Shown: positions 25,001 through 37,439 of the stretch, one piece after another
Layout: each line of letters begins with the position of its first letter
Numbering within the stretch: position 1 is the stretch's first letter
NCBI GenBank assembly: GCA_010014835.2
Contig: JAAAKB020000008.1
Location: forward strand, 4,395,463 to 4,441,544
From: Apostichopus leukothele
Lineage: Eukaryota > Echinodermata > Holothuroidea > Aspidochirotida > Stichopodidae
Length of the DNA: 46,082 nucleotides
Reading direction: 5' to 3'
The notes under the pieces: generated by a model
What the model was told of the DNA's origin: nothing
Seen by the model: only the letters and a program-made list of their open reading frames with translations
Databases searched by the model: none
Program-made: the position numbers and the translations under genes

Positions 25001-25940
25001 TATTCTTCACACTCAATCAACATGGCTCACAATGTCATCTAGGAAACTGAGCAAACTTTCCCTGTCACCTAGTAATACATCATACAGAACAACATGGTAT
25101 TTGAAAGCAAACAGTTCACCCTTCACATCTTTTTTTTGGGGGGGGGGGGAAGACTTTTGATAGGAGTCATCTTGCAAACAAGACAGTGGACACAGATGGT
25201 TCATGACAGCTTCCAATTTTTTTAGATCATGAATTCATTTCATTTCATATCAAAGATATCCTGAGATTGATATATAAAGTTACCTGCTTTAGACCTGGTA
25301 GAACGTTTTCACATGTTAACAAGGAAAAGGAAAATCTGGTAGCTCTATGCATAATCCTAAAATTGACTGTCTTGGATCAATTTAACAGTGATCCACTTAC
25401 CTACCTCGGTACTACATTATGCACTCTACCCTGTCATAGTTAACTGTCTAGCACTGTCGTTTTCAAGTATCAGTCACTTCCTATCTACTGCCCCCATTTT
25501 ACCACTTGCCATAGAGAGTGCTCAAGTTGTATGGAGATGGGTAGGTGATTAGGGACCAAAACACATTAGCGTTCACTCCTTGCTCCAAACAATACACTGG
25601 TGGATACATGGTGAATTTGATCAACACTCAATACTGTCAATGACCTCTGCTGTAATATTGTAGTTAACTTTAAACCTACCTTTGAGGCTTTGACTGCTGC
25701 AAACTATACGATGTTCTAAGAAAAGCCTGAGCTTTGGTTCATACGAGGTGCATTCTCCCACAAAAGTTACCTACTTTTCACTTTGAAGGAATGCACTGTG
25801 ATGGGAGATATGCAAATCCATTTTTTTTTTCTTTCCACATTTGCAGTTACACTGAGGAGGGTATGTATCCACTGAATGTGGTTATTTGTAATTAGAGACT
25901 TCTCCAGCCTGAGTCTATGGCCAGAAAGTATACGACTTAC
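22017..25940 (-). other. kindlin intron, 3.9 kb
   Basis: No coding sequence seen. It holds a MITE candidate (22554-23243), short GA runs (near 24280 and 24640) and a G run at 25138-25149. Confidence 0.6.
22554..23243. mobile_element. hAT-like non-autonomous DNA transposon (MITE) candidate
   Basis: Perfect 12-bp terminal inverted repeats: AGTGATGGGAAC at 22555-22566 and its reverse complement at 23231-23242. Both ends continue with a TACCGG motif at a similar distance (about 25-29 bases in), which extends the symmetry. The right end reads TAGTGATGGGAAC, fitting hAT-type termini (YAGTG); the left has A in the first position. I see no 8-bp target duplication, which suggests age or a chance pairing. 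No transposase frame lies inside, as expected for a MITE. Confidence 0.45.
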
Positions 25941-25990
25941 CTGAAAAATTTCAGACTGTCGTTAAGCTCTGGTACAGATGTAATGTCACT
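25941..25990 (-). CDS. FERMT: kindlin 50-base exon, entry to PH domain
   Basis: A very small exon: 16 codons plus two bases, reading SDITSVPELNDSLKFF and then the first two bases of an Arg codon. It matches human kindlin-2 DITSIPELADYIKVF. The acceptor is ttgacag| and the donor ag|gtaagt. The phase-2 end joins correctly to the next exon (g ccg aaa), giving FRPKKF against human FKPKKL. It lies between a 2.05-kb and a 3.9-kb intron and is easy for gene predictors to miss; skipping it would shift the frame of everything downstream. Confidence 0.9.
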
Positions 25991-28045
25991 CTGTCAATGA
26001 AGAAGAAAAAATATATATCAAGATGTTTAATCTGCGATCAAGATAAAATGGTAGCCAATAATTACGACTAATATTGAAGTTTGAATATTTAAGGGTGAGG
26101 TAAACAAGTAAAACATATAAAGTAGGTAATGAAGGATAAAGCAAGCAGAGGAGGACAGCAAAAGGATAAATAAATCTGATTATTATGGAGAATTTTGAGA
26201 TATTACAATATGAGGACAGGAAGTATGATAATATACATTAAATACAACTGATACGTAGAAAACATGACCACAACAGCAGCTGCAGTAGGATTGGTGCTGA
26301 GCCAAGAACCAGTATTTATCCAATAACATTAACAAATGTCAAATAAAAATAGAACTAGTATTTCAGTAAGACACTTAATGTGACTTACTACCCTCCATCC
26401 TACAACCAATCATCCATCAAGATTTGATGTAGGTATAGTAAGAAAACACTAAATGCTAGGCACAGTTTGGCAAATGGATTGTTTTCTGAAGCAAAATAAG
26501 TTTGGTGAGACAAACTCAGCGACATAATTTTTGTCGTTGGAAATTCAGGGCACGCATATATTAAGCTAATGATCTGAGCAGTGTCAATATACAGTTAATA
26601 ACTACTTTAATAAGTTCAGCCATACCGAACAATTATCATGCCAAAAAGGAGAAGGCAGTTGCTGCAGATAACTGCAAATAAGCCAAATCTAAAGTTGATA
26701 GTCCCATCCAATTTCCAAATACATTTTTATACCTCGATCAAACACTAGTTTTGGCAAATGTCCACTCGATCAAACGCTATTCCTCTACCTTAATCCATGA
26801 AGTGCTCTAACAAAGACAAGTGCTTGGCATCCCCGAACAAGAAACAGAGAATTCAGAATTTTAATTATTTGTTCTCTAAATATAGCAGAGCCTCACAATG
26901 TTTGATGTTCCCAGGGTGCAATGTAAGAGACCATCAATAAACTTATTGAGCTGGAGAAAATGATGATGTTTACACTCCGCAAATAAGATCAAGACAAAAT
27001 TGGACTTTCTGACAGATTGCAGATCCGAGGAAACAAGATTGTCAAATTTAGAAATGAGAGCAAAAAACTAATGACTTTCGATAGAGGCTGCATTAGAATG
27101 CTGTCTGAATCTGAAACTCCCAGTTTAGGCCTGGAATGACAATATGAACAATGAAAGGATTACCAGTACTGACTCTTAAAGTAACAACTTTTATAGAAAA
27201 GAATTCTTTCAAGTTCTGACCCTCCAATATTTTCCCAGACAGTCAGGAGTGTTAGACATAGCTTCAATACTGGAAGGAAAATACAGTGTCTGTGAAATGC
27301 CAGTTTGGAGGTTGATAACAAAGTGAAACTTTTTGGACATTTCTCTAGCAGGAATATTCGACGGCAACTGTGAAGACCATTTAATGTCACACATAATAGA
27401 GAGAGACAAGAAAAGCAGCGTTTATTTCCTCCAATGCATGGACAAGAGACTACAAACAATCCACGTGGAGTAGCATATCGAAAGAGACCCTCAATAAGTA
27501 ATATGAAGAAGTAATAAACTCAAACTGAACTTTGTTTATAGAGGATAGGGGAAGGCTGCCTGCTGTTTATTTAAGCTATACACTTGGGCTTACATATTGT
27601 AAAGTATGATACAAATTACTCTGGACGTAAACACTGCATGAAGTTTAGATAGCTCAAATAGGAAGTTATTGGGGATAGTCAATTTTAACCACAAATCTTA
27701 AAAAGGAAAACAAAATACTGGAACCTAGCAACCACCAACTCTGCAAATATTTAGGAGCTAGGTGTGTTCATTCAGTCATCCACTCCCAAGACTAAATTAC
27801 TGATAAGCATGACAAACCAGGGGAACTGTGCTCTTTGGCTAAAGACTCTTAAAATTCAAAAAATGCTATCCAATCAGCTCTTCTCTTCTTCAGTCCAAAA
27901 TTGACAAATTACCTCTATACAATGGACTACTTGCACAATGAGCTTTCAACAAAACCTGTTAAGAAGCAATGTATATTTGGAAACCAGGATACATTAGAGT
28001 TATGCTGCAAAGATACACTCTACCGATAGGGTGCATAGTTCTTAC

Positions 28046-28171
28046 CTGCCCAGGGTTCATGGTTGTCCCCTCCAGGGTAACTTGCAGACTGTTGAGGGCT
28101 TTATCGATGTCATCCTGACCCTCTGGTCCATCATTCTCTGTGGGAGAGTCACCTCTTAAGCTGGCTTGCAG
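28046..28171 (-). CDS. FERMT: kindlin exon, acidic linker between F2 and PH
   Basis: Phase-0 exon of 42 codons with acceptor tttgcag| and donor cag|gtaag. It starts LQASLRGDSPTEND and contains DDIDKALNSLQVTLEG, matching the human kindlin-2 segment DEVDAALSDLEITLEG that follows the F2 helix FAALQYHINK. The segment is acidic and probably disordered; it tethers the FERM F2 lobe to the inserted PH domain. The preceding exon should end in a YHINK-like motif in phase 0, and I could not find it to the right. Length and content are in line with the family, where this linker varies most between paralogues. Confidence 0.9.
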
Positions 28172-28720
28172 CTGCAAAATTCAAAAGAAAACCCTTGAGA
28201 ACAAACAGTTGCTACATTAGGAAACTGCTAACATCAACATTATCTAACTCTACCATTGACTCATATTGCATGTTACATTTTCAAGATTTGTCTTGTGGAC
28301 AGTACAGAATTGCTTCTCTCTGCACCTATGAAAAGAAAATATTCATATGAACTGACTCATCCTAAGTAACATTTCATTAATGAGTAAAACTAACAGACTA
28401 TGAAACATTAGCTTGAGCAACACATTCAGTCACACAATAAAAAGAGATCACCTAAGCTGTACTTTGCATTGCTAAAACCTACTGTATGAGTACCATACAT
28501 GGCCATTAAATGAAAGATAACATATATCTTAACACATTATTTGGTACCTTGGTCCACCAACCAAAACTGCACAAGGTATAATGAAACTTGGCATTAACTC
28601 CATAGGTCTGTGAATGCAATTTAATAAAGCACCCCCATAAAGTTGCTGGACACAAAGTTTCTTTCATATTTGACTAAGCTGTTAGGTTAATACCTCACAC
28701 TCATCATAAGCAGCTCACTT

Positions 28721-28945
28721 AGGAGTGTTAGCTCAGTGGTTGACGCCGGTGCCTTTCAATCATAAGGTCCCCGGTTCGAGTCACTCCCAGATTAATGTAA
28801 GTCGTCCAGTTACAGAGTTGTTGACAATGAACAATTCATAATCATGGACGTTAAATTTAATTTTAAGAGACTGACTTCGGTCAGCTTGCGGCTTTGATAA
28901 GCCAATGAGGCCCCTTCCAGAGGTCCCGCTTGCAGGAGGATCTAA
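28721..28945 (+). mobile_element. tRNA-derived SINE (plus strand)
   Basis: The head at 28721-28788 is tRNA-like. GGAGTG pairs with CACTCC as a partial acceptor stem; TTAGCTCAGTGGTTGA is an A box and GGTTCGAGTC a B box. The 3' half of the T stem is missing and the anticodon loop is one base too long, so this is not a working tRNA gene. The body holds two small perfect hairpins: CTGAC-TTCG-GTCAG (28871-28884) and GGCTT-TGAT-AAGCC (28890-28903). A GC-rich end (AGGTCCCGCTTGCAGGAGGA) precedes an AT-rich tail. It lies in the kindlin gene, antisense to transcription, about 250 bases from the assembly gap. Confidence 0.75.
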
Positions 28946-29192
28946 TATATACATACAAAAGAGAAGACAATAGTAGACCCTGACAGTTTTAATTGTCATT
29001 TTCAGAACTATTGGGCATAATATTATATTTATTTCATATTGCAAGCATCTCTAACCATTTACTAAATGTTATATATCAAAATAAAATGACTGCAGAGAAA
29101 AAAACCTACAGAAGTGGTTATGATGATGGAGTGAAAATACGTAGACGGGAGTGTGGCGTGTGACAATATTAAGGAGCCGTAATGAAACACAC

Positions 29193-29292
29193 NNNNNNNN
29201 NNNNNNNNNNNNNNNNNNNNNNNNNNNNNNNNNNNNNNNNNNNNNNNNNNNNNNNNNNNNNNNNNNNNNNNNNNNNNNNNNNNNNNNNNNNN
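29193..29292. other. assembly gap of 100 N inside the kindlin gene
   Basis: Exactly 100 N, the usual placeholder for a gap of unknown size. It is the most economical place for the missing kindlin exons, since true gap length may be many kilobases. Confidence 0.99.
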
Positions 29293-30619
29293 AGGAACAA
29301 AGATGGGCTGGGGGAGACGTGGGAGAGGTCACTACATAGCCACAGTTATACCTCCCAACAGACATTTGCAGCTGAAAATGTCTTCTGCTGATATCATTGG
29401 TAGGCTCTTATATGGTCCACAGAACCTAAAGATTGAGCCAAACACATTAAACACAGAAAGCTTGGAAGCACTCACTTAAATACAGGAAAGATACACGTCC
29501 ACGGTCCAGTTTGTTAGATGTGTCCAATTTCCATTACGAGATATCAGGCTTTTGACATATCAATGATATCACAAATTTATGTTTGTGTCCACAATTGACA
29601 ACCATCTCTGTGGGAGATTGTACCATTTTATCACATCTAACATCATAAGTATATACAATTTACCATGCACATTAAATCTGACCATGTTTCAGTTTAGAGA
29701 GGTAAAATTTTCATTTTTTCCCCCTACGTTGTTCACCTCTTTTTCTCTCAATGTCAACGGTGAAAGTAGTTACTACTTCAATAATTCACTTTCAAAAATT
29801 ATTAATAATTATGAAATTAACATTTGTTCTCTTCCTCCACTGTAAACAATAATTAATAGACATCAACTCCAGTGAGTGACTACATCAATGGGGATGTATA
29901 GATTTTCATTACCCAGGCATGTTTTCTGCAGTTTGTTATATAATGATCACTGACACATACTACAACAAATATGAAATATACCTGAGTGTTATTTGATAAT
30001 TTAGTTCAATCAGCCTTACGCTAAAACATTGAAACATTGAAAAACGCTCCAGACTCCAGAGACATACCACTCACTTTCGTACTACTCTTCAATGGCAACT
30101 CTACTTAGAATGGACACTTCTGAACTTACCGCCAGGCATCAGGTAAATTTGTGTTTGCTAACGATGCAAATTAACCAAAGGTCTATGCACATAAACGGAA
30201 TGCTTACAGGTAATGTACATGCTTCATTCAGTTTGTAACCTGTTTGGTTATAACACTTACATCATGAAACTAAAAATCTAAGAGAGTGTCAAAGTAACTT
30301 TACGTTAATTTCCACATGACAGTCACGTGAGCAGCTATGATGTGCAAACATTTCATGCCTGCCTTGTACAAGAAATAAGAAAGAAATTATACATACCTTT
30401 TGAAGTCCTGTGCAGTCTATTTTACCAACATTACAATAGTTCAACAATGAAAGAAACATTATAAATTGATACAATAGTCAGAGGCAGCTAGATACTCATG
30501 AGATCAGACTAGTAAAGAGGAACACACTAAAGTAGACAATTTTAAAAACTACAAACAAGACTGCAGTACAACCAAAAATTCTAACATTGAAAGTTTACAA
30601 GTACTATTGTTAAAACCAC

Positions 30620-31015
30620 AAGATAATAGTGCTGATAGTCGTAATCGATTAATCGCCAGTACTCACGATTACACTTGGGAAGTTCGATTAATCGCGCTTA
30701 AAACCTAACTTGAGATTACTGGACTACAATATAACCCTACATATAATCTGCTTTTGAAAAATAGCCTTAGAAGTTAGAACCTAGATCAAAAACAACACTA
30801 AAGCAGTTTGTCAGCAAATATCACAAAGGTATACAGGTTCTCACAATGCTACACTAGCAATGTGCTGTGTTAAAAGTCAGCAAGCACCTGCTCCAGTTAG
30901 ATTCATGCGTTTGTTTGTCAGTAATACGCTTGTTTTGCAGTGCAACATTCAGTCCAACCAATGTTTAATAATTGCGCATAATCGCAATTCGTAAGTAAAT
31001 GATCTTTTACGATTG
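30620..31015. mobile_element. possible remnant of an AATCGATTAATCG-type DNA transposon
   Basis: GTCGTAATCGATTAATCGCC and GTTCGATTAATCGCGC lie near the left (30640-30700). GCGCATAATCGCAATTCG and ACGATTGCCAAGG lie near the right (30970-31020). Clustered ATTAATCG words of this sort are typical of some hAT termini, but the inverted symmetry here is weak and no duplication was seen. Confidence 0.2.
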
Positions 31016-34000
31016 CCAAGGTATTTGTCATTTCTTCAAACATGTTTACTTTCTCGCCAGGACAGAGCCAAACCTAGAAGTTAAACAGCAATAGTAAACA
31101 ACACATCAAATCAGCAAAGAGAATTGCCTGCAGCAGCACAGCAAATTCTTTCATGGAGCAGCTTGTAATTAAGAACCACACATAATCAATTATTCAAAGC
31201 AGCTAAACAGTGAAGTGGTTCATCACCAAACCTAAGATATAGCTCAGCAAATCCTGAATCGTATGTAAACAAACACTTTAATGGCTGACATAAATAGAAG
31301 ACTGACTAGTGGAGTGATCAGCATTAGCAATGTATACGCTTGTAACACTGTCAATTTAGATTATTGCTCTACGTGGCAGTGAACATGTACCAACAATTGC
31401 TGACATGTAAGAATTAAAAGAAGTTGTTTCAACTTGTTATAACATGTACAATTTGTAGCAGGCCAAACAAGCTAGATATATGTATCTACTGTAAGCTATA
31501 GTACTTGAGTAAGAACACACAGCTGGATAACATGGTAGATACCCTGTAGAATTATGGATGGTTTCAAGATTTTACACCCAAATAAGAACATCCCTTTTAT
31601 GTCATATGTTTTGAAATGCTGTCAAACCAACTGAGGACAGTGTTGTGGTAGGCATTAGGCATAACAAGGTATCTCCCAGGTTGATAGGAAGAGTGGTAAC
31701 ACACCTAACTACTTCCTCCCGTGGTAGTTGGTAGTAAGCTTCATTGCAAAAGAGAGGAAGAGGGTCAAAGTACCAAAGATCTCAAAAGGGATCACACTTA
31801 TCTAGGTACAGTAGGTAAAAGTGCACCAGTACATTATTGTACATTGAGTGGAGATAAACAAGTGAGGGACTGAATGCTGTAAATCATACATTACTCCCAA
31901 TTCACACTGGGTTGGTAGCAATGTGTACGACTGGTATATCCATGTATTCCTCCTTCCACAGAGAGTAGTTAAATAGAAATCTTTTTTTGTAATATATCAA
32001 TTCACTTCAGTCAAATGCTAGTTACGGTGCAAATTAACAATATGTGCATTCAGGAAACAAACTTATAGTTTTCTTTAGAACTACTAAGCACTCCTAAATC
32101 TGAGGCTGGCATACTGGATGTTTTCTAGAGTTTGAGGACATGTAGGAATATTGATTGATATAATCATTTTGAGCAAGTTCCATTGACACTGAATCCATCT
32201 GCCCAATTTTAACGGTACTACAGTATGAAAGCATGAAAATCAGTATCAATATTAACCAGTTCCAACTTTTTGGATTTAATTGCAATGATACCTAATACGT
32301 GCGACATAGAGAGTGCTATCGCAATAATTCACTGCCTCCGGCACAATCTCGCCAGCTTTGGAGATTGAACACTGCGATAAATATGGCAGATAAATCGTGC
32401 TCATGACAGTATCAAAATTAAATTCAAAACAGAACGTTTTCTATAAATGTCTGTCAACTGAGGCTGTTCATTTTCATAATTAGTGGCCTGCCTTGTGGTG
32501 AGTCAACAAACAACATATGAAATCTTCTCATTTCCAGCTGCTAATTCCAAAAGGAAAACGGAAGAATCGGTGTTTAATGAATAGGGCAAGGGCATTCCCC
32601 TTTGTAAAGTGAGTCATAGATAAATCATCAACCTTCTCTTCATTAGTTTCATTTCAACCCACTGTAAGAGCATCCATACTGTTAAAGAAGCAGAGATCTA
32701 GGACAGGCTATAGAGGATGTCAAGAAGAAGAACAAACAATAAAAGTTCTCTTCCAGCTCGTCCGACTGACCCAAACCTTCACATTAGATAAACTTGAAAA
32801 TGAATGCCAAATGTACCATTTTGAATTTCATTTTGGCCTTCCATGTACTCACTCGTATATAACAAAGTTGCTTCTGAGTAGAGTAGTCAATATTATTTCT
32901 AATAGTCTAAATGCCTTGAATTAGGTCAACCTCATTTCAAGCTCAATTCTGGACAGACTAGGAAAACTCTTTAAAACTTGACCCTGATAAACTTCATTAG
33001 CTAGAGAAGTCCAGTTTCAAAATGAAGAGGAATGAAGAGGAAGGCGAGCAAGATTTAAACATTTGCCTTTGGCATGTGATTAATACTGTTTGATGAGAGT
33101 ATCTGGGAAAAAAGCTGTTATTAAATGATAGAATTATTTGATTAATTCATTGCAACCAAGACGTTACATAAAGTTGGTAAAAATTGTACCTAGATCAGGA
33201 TGTCTACTGTGCACAATTGCAATCTTACTTTCAATAACACCCTAACAGTATAAGTCAAAATCTACCAGACAGTGGCGACCAAACTCATAGGAACTAAGTG
33301 GGTCAGCTGATATGTAGTAGAGTTCTAGCAAAATTAAAATCTCCACTTCTTAGCCCGAAACATGAACATACAGTACTTAAGTAATACTGTAACTCTAATA
33401 ACTGCTTCTTAAAATGCAAACTTATATCGCATTTGGACTATATTTCTATCACTTTCACTCCACACCTTCCTGCTCATTAGCTGGGCTGAAAGCTTTCAAA
33501 AATGAAATGAAATAGGCCACAGATCATATGCAATGATCATGAAATTTGTTTTTCAACATTTTAGTATTAATGAACAGTATGCATTTTGATGTGAGTAGTA
33601 AAATGTCTTCCATCTACATTTTCCCAGTCACTTTGGGAAATAATTCCACCCATGGAAATATTGCCAATCAAAACAAATATCTCAAATAGAAGTTTAGCTG
33701 AGCTTCTGCAGTGTGGCTGCTCTTGTTTATACTATCTATTATCAGCACAGCCTGCCAGTGATTCACCCTTTAACAGTAGTATTGTATGCATTATGTAGGT
33801 TATCTTCTCCACAGGAGTATCAGCCACAGGCTCTGTTTAGGAATGAGATCCAAAGCTCTGTAGTTTTAAAACTCATAAAGGGATTGACCAAGTGAGTAAT
33901 CTCATCAAATAGCTTGAAGCTAGAAGCTTCCACAGGGAGTATCTTTAAAGGCCCACAGCTAGACAAGCAGTACCCTTGGATACATGATACATGTATACAC

Positions 34001-34390
34001 ATACTAACCTATACAACTACACACAACATACTCTTTTAAAGTTTTTTCTTTCTCTACTTGTCTTACAATTTTGAATTGTCTAACCGCAAAGACTTGAAGT
34101 CACTTAGTTATTGCTTATCCTAGAGTCACAATCAATTGCTTATCACCTTTAACATTTTAGTGGAATATAAGGAATATAAGAAAATACCAGCAAAGTTAAT
34201 TGCACAAGAACTAACAAACTTGTGCCAATGCTGCATTAGTTGGAGAGCTTAAATCAACATGTATGCATGTGTGTGGGCAGGAAGTTTGAAATTCTTTGAT
34301 GACTTTGACATGAAAGTACTTAACAGTAGTTTCATACTCCCTCCTAAAACATCTATTACCTCGCTTTATGAAGTACCTTTTGAACAATGT

Positions 34391-34476
34391 CACACCCTGT
34401 CCTGAACAGTTACACACTGTAATATATACAACTGCAGACCACACCCTGTCCTGAACAGTTACACATTGTATATATA
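34391..34476. repeat. 49-bp tandem duplication
   Basis: CACACCCTGTCCTGAACAGT followed by TACACACTGTAATATATA at 34391, repeated from 34440 with TACACATTGTATATATA. The copies are nearly identical, so the duplication is recent. Confidence 0.85.
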
Positions 34477-36884
34477 GTAACAGCCAGTGGGGATGTCATT
34501 TCATTGGTAACATAGCAACCAGAAATCCAGTGGCTTTGTGATTTCCTACTATAGACTATTTCATACTGTCCTCTGATTGAATGCTAAACTGAGATAACTT
34601 GTATTGGAATGAAGAATGTGTTAATATTTAATGTAAAAGAGTTATGTTTGTTAACCTTCATGTCATTCACAACATGTTGATCTCAGTAACACATGCCATT
34701 AGAAGTTTTTCATATTTGTCATTGGTGGGGTGGAATCTTAAAGCAGTATGTCATACAGCCTGACATTAAAAGCCATGTCGTACAGGACAATTTGTCAGCA
34801 CGCTCTCAAACGGACACACTGTACGATATGATAGATACTTATACAATTTTCCAATTTCTGTACCAACGTTGCACCACAAGATAGTGATTCAACAAACAGA
34901 GGTAAGCTAAAGTCTCTAAAATGTGTAACCATGTGGGGTAGAATACAAACGTACATGTATGCACAAGACATTCAAACACATGAAAATTTGCTTAAATTAG
35001 TCTTAAATATGGAGTAAGTTTTGTTTGTTCTTTAATAATTTACTGAAAACCAAACAACTACTTTTTTAAGTAACCACACACCTACTTTAAAACCTAGAAT
35101 TTTATAGTGCAAACATTTCAAATGAAACTCATCCCATTCATGAAATCCTATAAACACTATGACGCATTAGTCAATGTGGAAATCAATCATTCATTACTGG
35201 AAATTGGTATTGACTTGAAATCTGGAATATAAGTGCACAAATTAAGTACTGCACAACAATATTGTTGACTTTTAATGTCACCTTGTTTACATTTGGTGCA
35301 ATTTCAATATTAGGTTTGTAACAAATATGAGCATACAGTACATGCATGGACAAGTTGAAACAAAACAAATTTAACATGAAACAGGTCATAGTTTGGCTCT
35401 ATAGGCATTCATTGCAAGAGAACTGACCCCTGTGACCAACAACAACTACCCAGGTGGTCGGAATTTCTTTCTTATTTTTACTGGAAGATAATAGATCTCT
35501 GTTTTTTTGTTCTTGCCATTTGAAATACTTGCCTGCTCTATGCAACACTGCTACTTGCTCCCCATTGTTATAAATACATGTTAGTTCACATGAGTATGTG
35601 ACTGATCCCCTTCATAGTTTACCACACACCAGTGGGGCTATTAGATCCTTCATGATCATCACATTAGATGTCTCAGAACGGATTCAGTTTAGTCTGGTGT
35701 TCCAATCGTGATGACTCGGAATGCATTTTGCCACAATTTTTCATCCTCTGTTGTCAAATTGTATATATTCTAAGTTCATATATGCTGGACATGGTGAGTT
35801 GTCAGGTTTATAAACCTCTGATCACAAGTACATATATGTATGCCACTGACATCTTAAAGGTTCCTTCTGCCTTTGCAAAAGTATCAAAACTGATAGTGAG
35901 ACTACAGTAGTTCATGTTGAAATTTAGCTCAAAACATTACAAGAACTTTAAGTAACACATTAACCCAGTAATCCAACTACCTCAGTGATCCCTTGACATG
36001 TATGTATGAGAACATCTATGTAAAACATGCCCATAAGGTTTGACGATTGTTGAGTCAAAAAGATGTGAGGTTCCTTGCACTATATATGTATACGAACTTA
36101 CAATATATCACATATGAAGTATATCCAAGCTGTGTTGTTGGGGTCATTCTGACTACAAAGTAACAAGTTTTTCAGACTACTAATAAGGTTCATACAATCA
36201 GCTCATGCTCACCAAACTGAAACCAGAGCATTGTGTTTTATTAGATGTATATCCACATGGAAAATGCTTTCAAAGAAGTTTTCAAAACTAGGGAAGTGCT
36301 AATAGTTGTACATATATCTATATTGTTTCAGTGAAGCAATCGTAAATGAACCGCTCACACCACTTATCCTAACCTTGCCAAAATAAATATCATGAGTACA
36401 TGCACTACAAGTTTGGCATAATATTCAACAATAACAGACTGTTGCTAATACGGTACATCCTTATTAAATTATTGAAACCTTTGAACTTTGGGATCGAAGT
36501 TCAAATAATGGAGTTTCTGAGTAAATCAACTTGAATTTGATTGCTAATTATTCAAGCATTACATGTCAAGAGAGTAAATCTTCCATATCAAATTGGGCAA
36601 TAAAACACATTAAAACAGATTTCTAGACAGCTACACTTGTCCAATTTACTTCCTGTGTGAATCACACATCAATAATCAGTGAACACTTAAATATTCGTGG
36701 TCAATGTAATCCATTGTAAAGGGTATTGTCTGTTGGCAGAGCAACACAGGAATCCCTGTAGGGGTGAATAATAAACAAATCCTTTCACTGCCCTTCTTTA
36801 TTCTTCTGCCTTTTTGACAAACATGACATTTGAATTCAGTAAGGGTAATGGCATCTGGTGGAAGGAAGGGTGATGCATCCCAGT

Positions 36885-36920
36885 ACATTCCTATCAGGTT
36901 AGCCTGACAGATAGGAATGT
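36885..36920. repeat. perfect 11-bp hairpin
   Basis: ACATTCCTATC at 36885-36895 pairs with GATAGGAATGT at 36910-36920; the 14-base loop contains a second small stem, CAGG-TTAG-CCTG. It is not followed by a T run, and its role is unknown. Confidence 0.8.
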
Positions 36921-36946
36921 CATCAACTTATTAATTCCTACTATGA

Positions 36947-36978
36947 ATTTCTCTTTCTCTTTCTCTTTCCTTTCTCTC
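36947..36978. repeat. (TTTCTC)n microsatellite
   Basis: Tandem TTTCTC hexamers, slightly degenerate. Confidence 0.85.
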
Positions 36979-37439
36979 TAATTAGTTTGTAATGGAGACA
37001 ATTGCTTGGTCATTTGGTTCACCTTAAACCTCTGCTATTCACAGGAATGACAGCACTTGAAATGACCATGAAGGATGTACAGTAGCTAATACTGTGTGTA
37101 GGATACATGGCACATTGGCAGTACTTAGTATCACAGCTATGTTTAGTAACCTTACTGTACCTGTTATTACAGACAGGTTCTCAAGCAGCAAGTCAAGTAC
37201 GAGAACATCAGAAAAACAATCCCAGATAGCTTGACCATTGCAAAGGTAATACCCTTCTCAAAGTTGATGACAGCATGGTCATTTGTGGAAATGGAACATC
37301 CTCACAGCTATTTAAATGAGCAATTTAGGTCATATCCTATGACAGTTATTGACATAAAAAAGCCATTCTTCACAAAAATTGTGCTCAATATTAAAACATA
37401 ATCCGAGGGTCATTTTGGAGGAAGGCTTTAAATCTGTCG

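Noticed and set aside
28721-28788. Functional tRNA gene
   Set aside because: The T-stem 3' half is missing and the anticodon loop is one base too long; the structure-bearing body that follows points to a SINE.
29069-29391. Open frames running through the N gap
   Set aside because: They exist only because N codons carry no stops.
30289-30474. Possible kindlin exon reading GKIDCTGLQK before a GTATGT donor
   Set aside because: Only the ECT/DCT triplet resembles the family (IECTEEEMMMFAALQYHINK); the rest does not match and the length is wrong.
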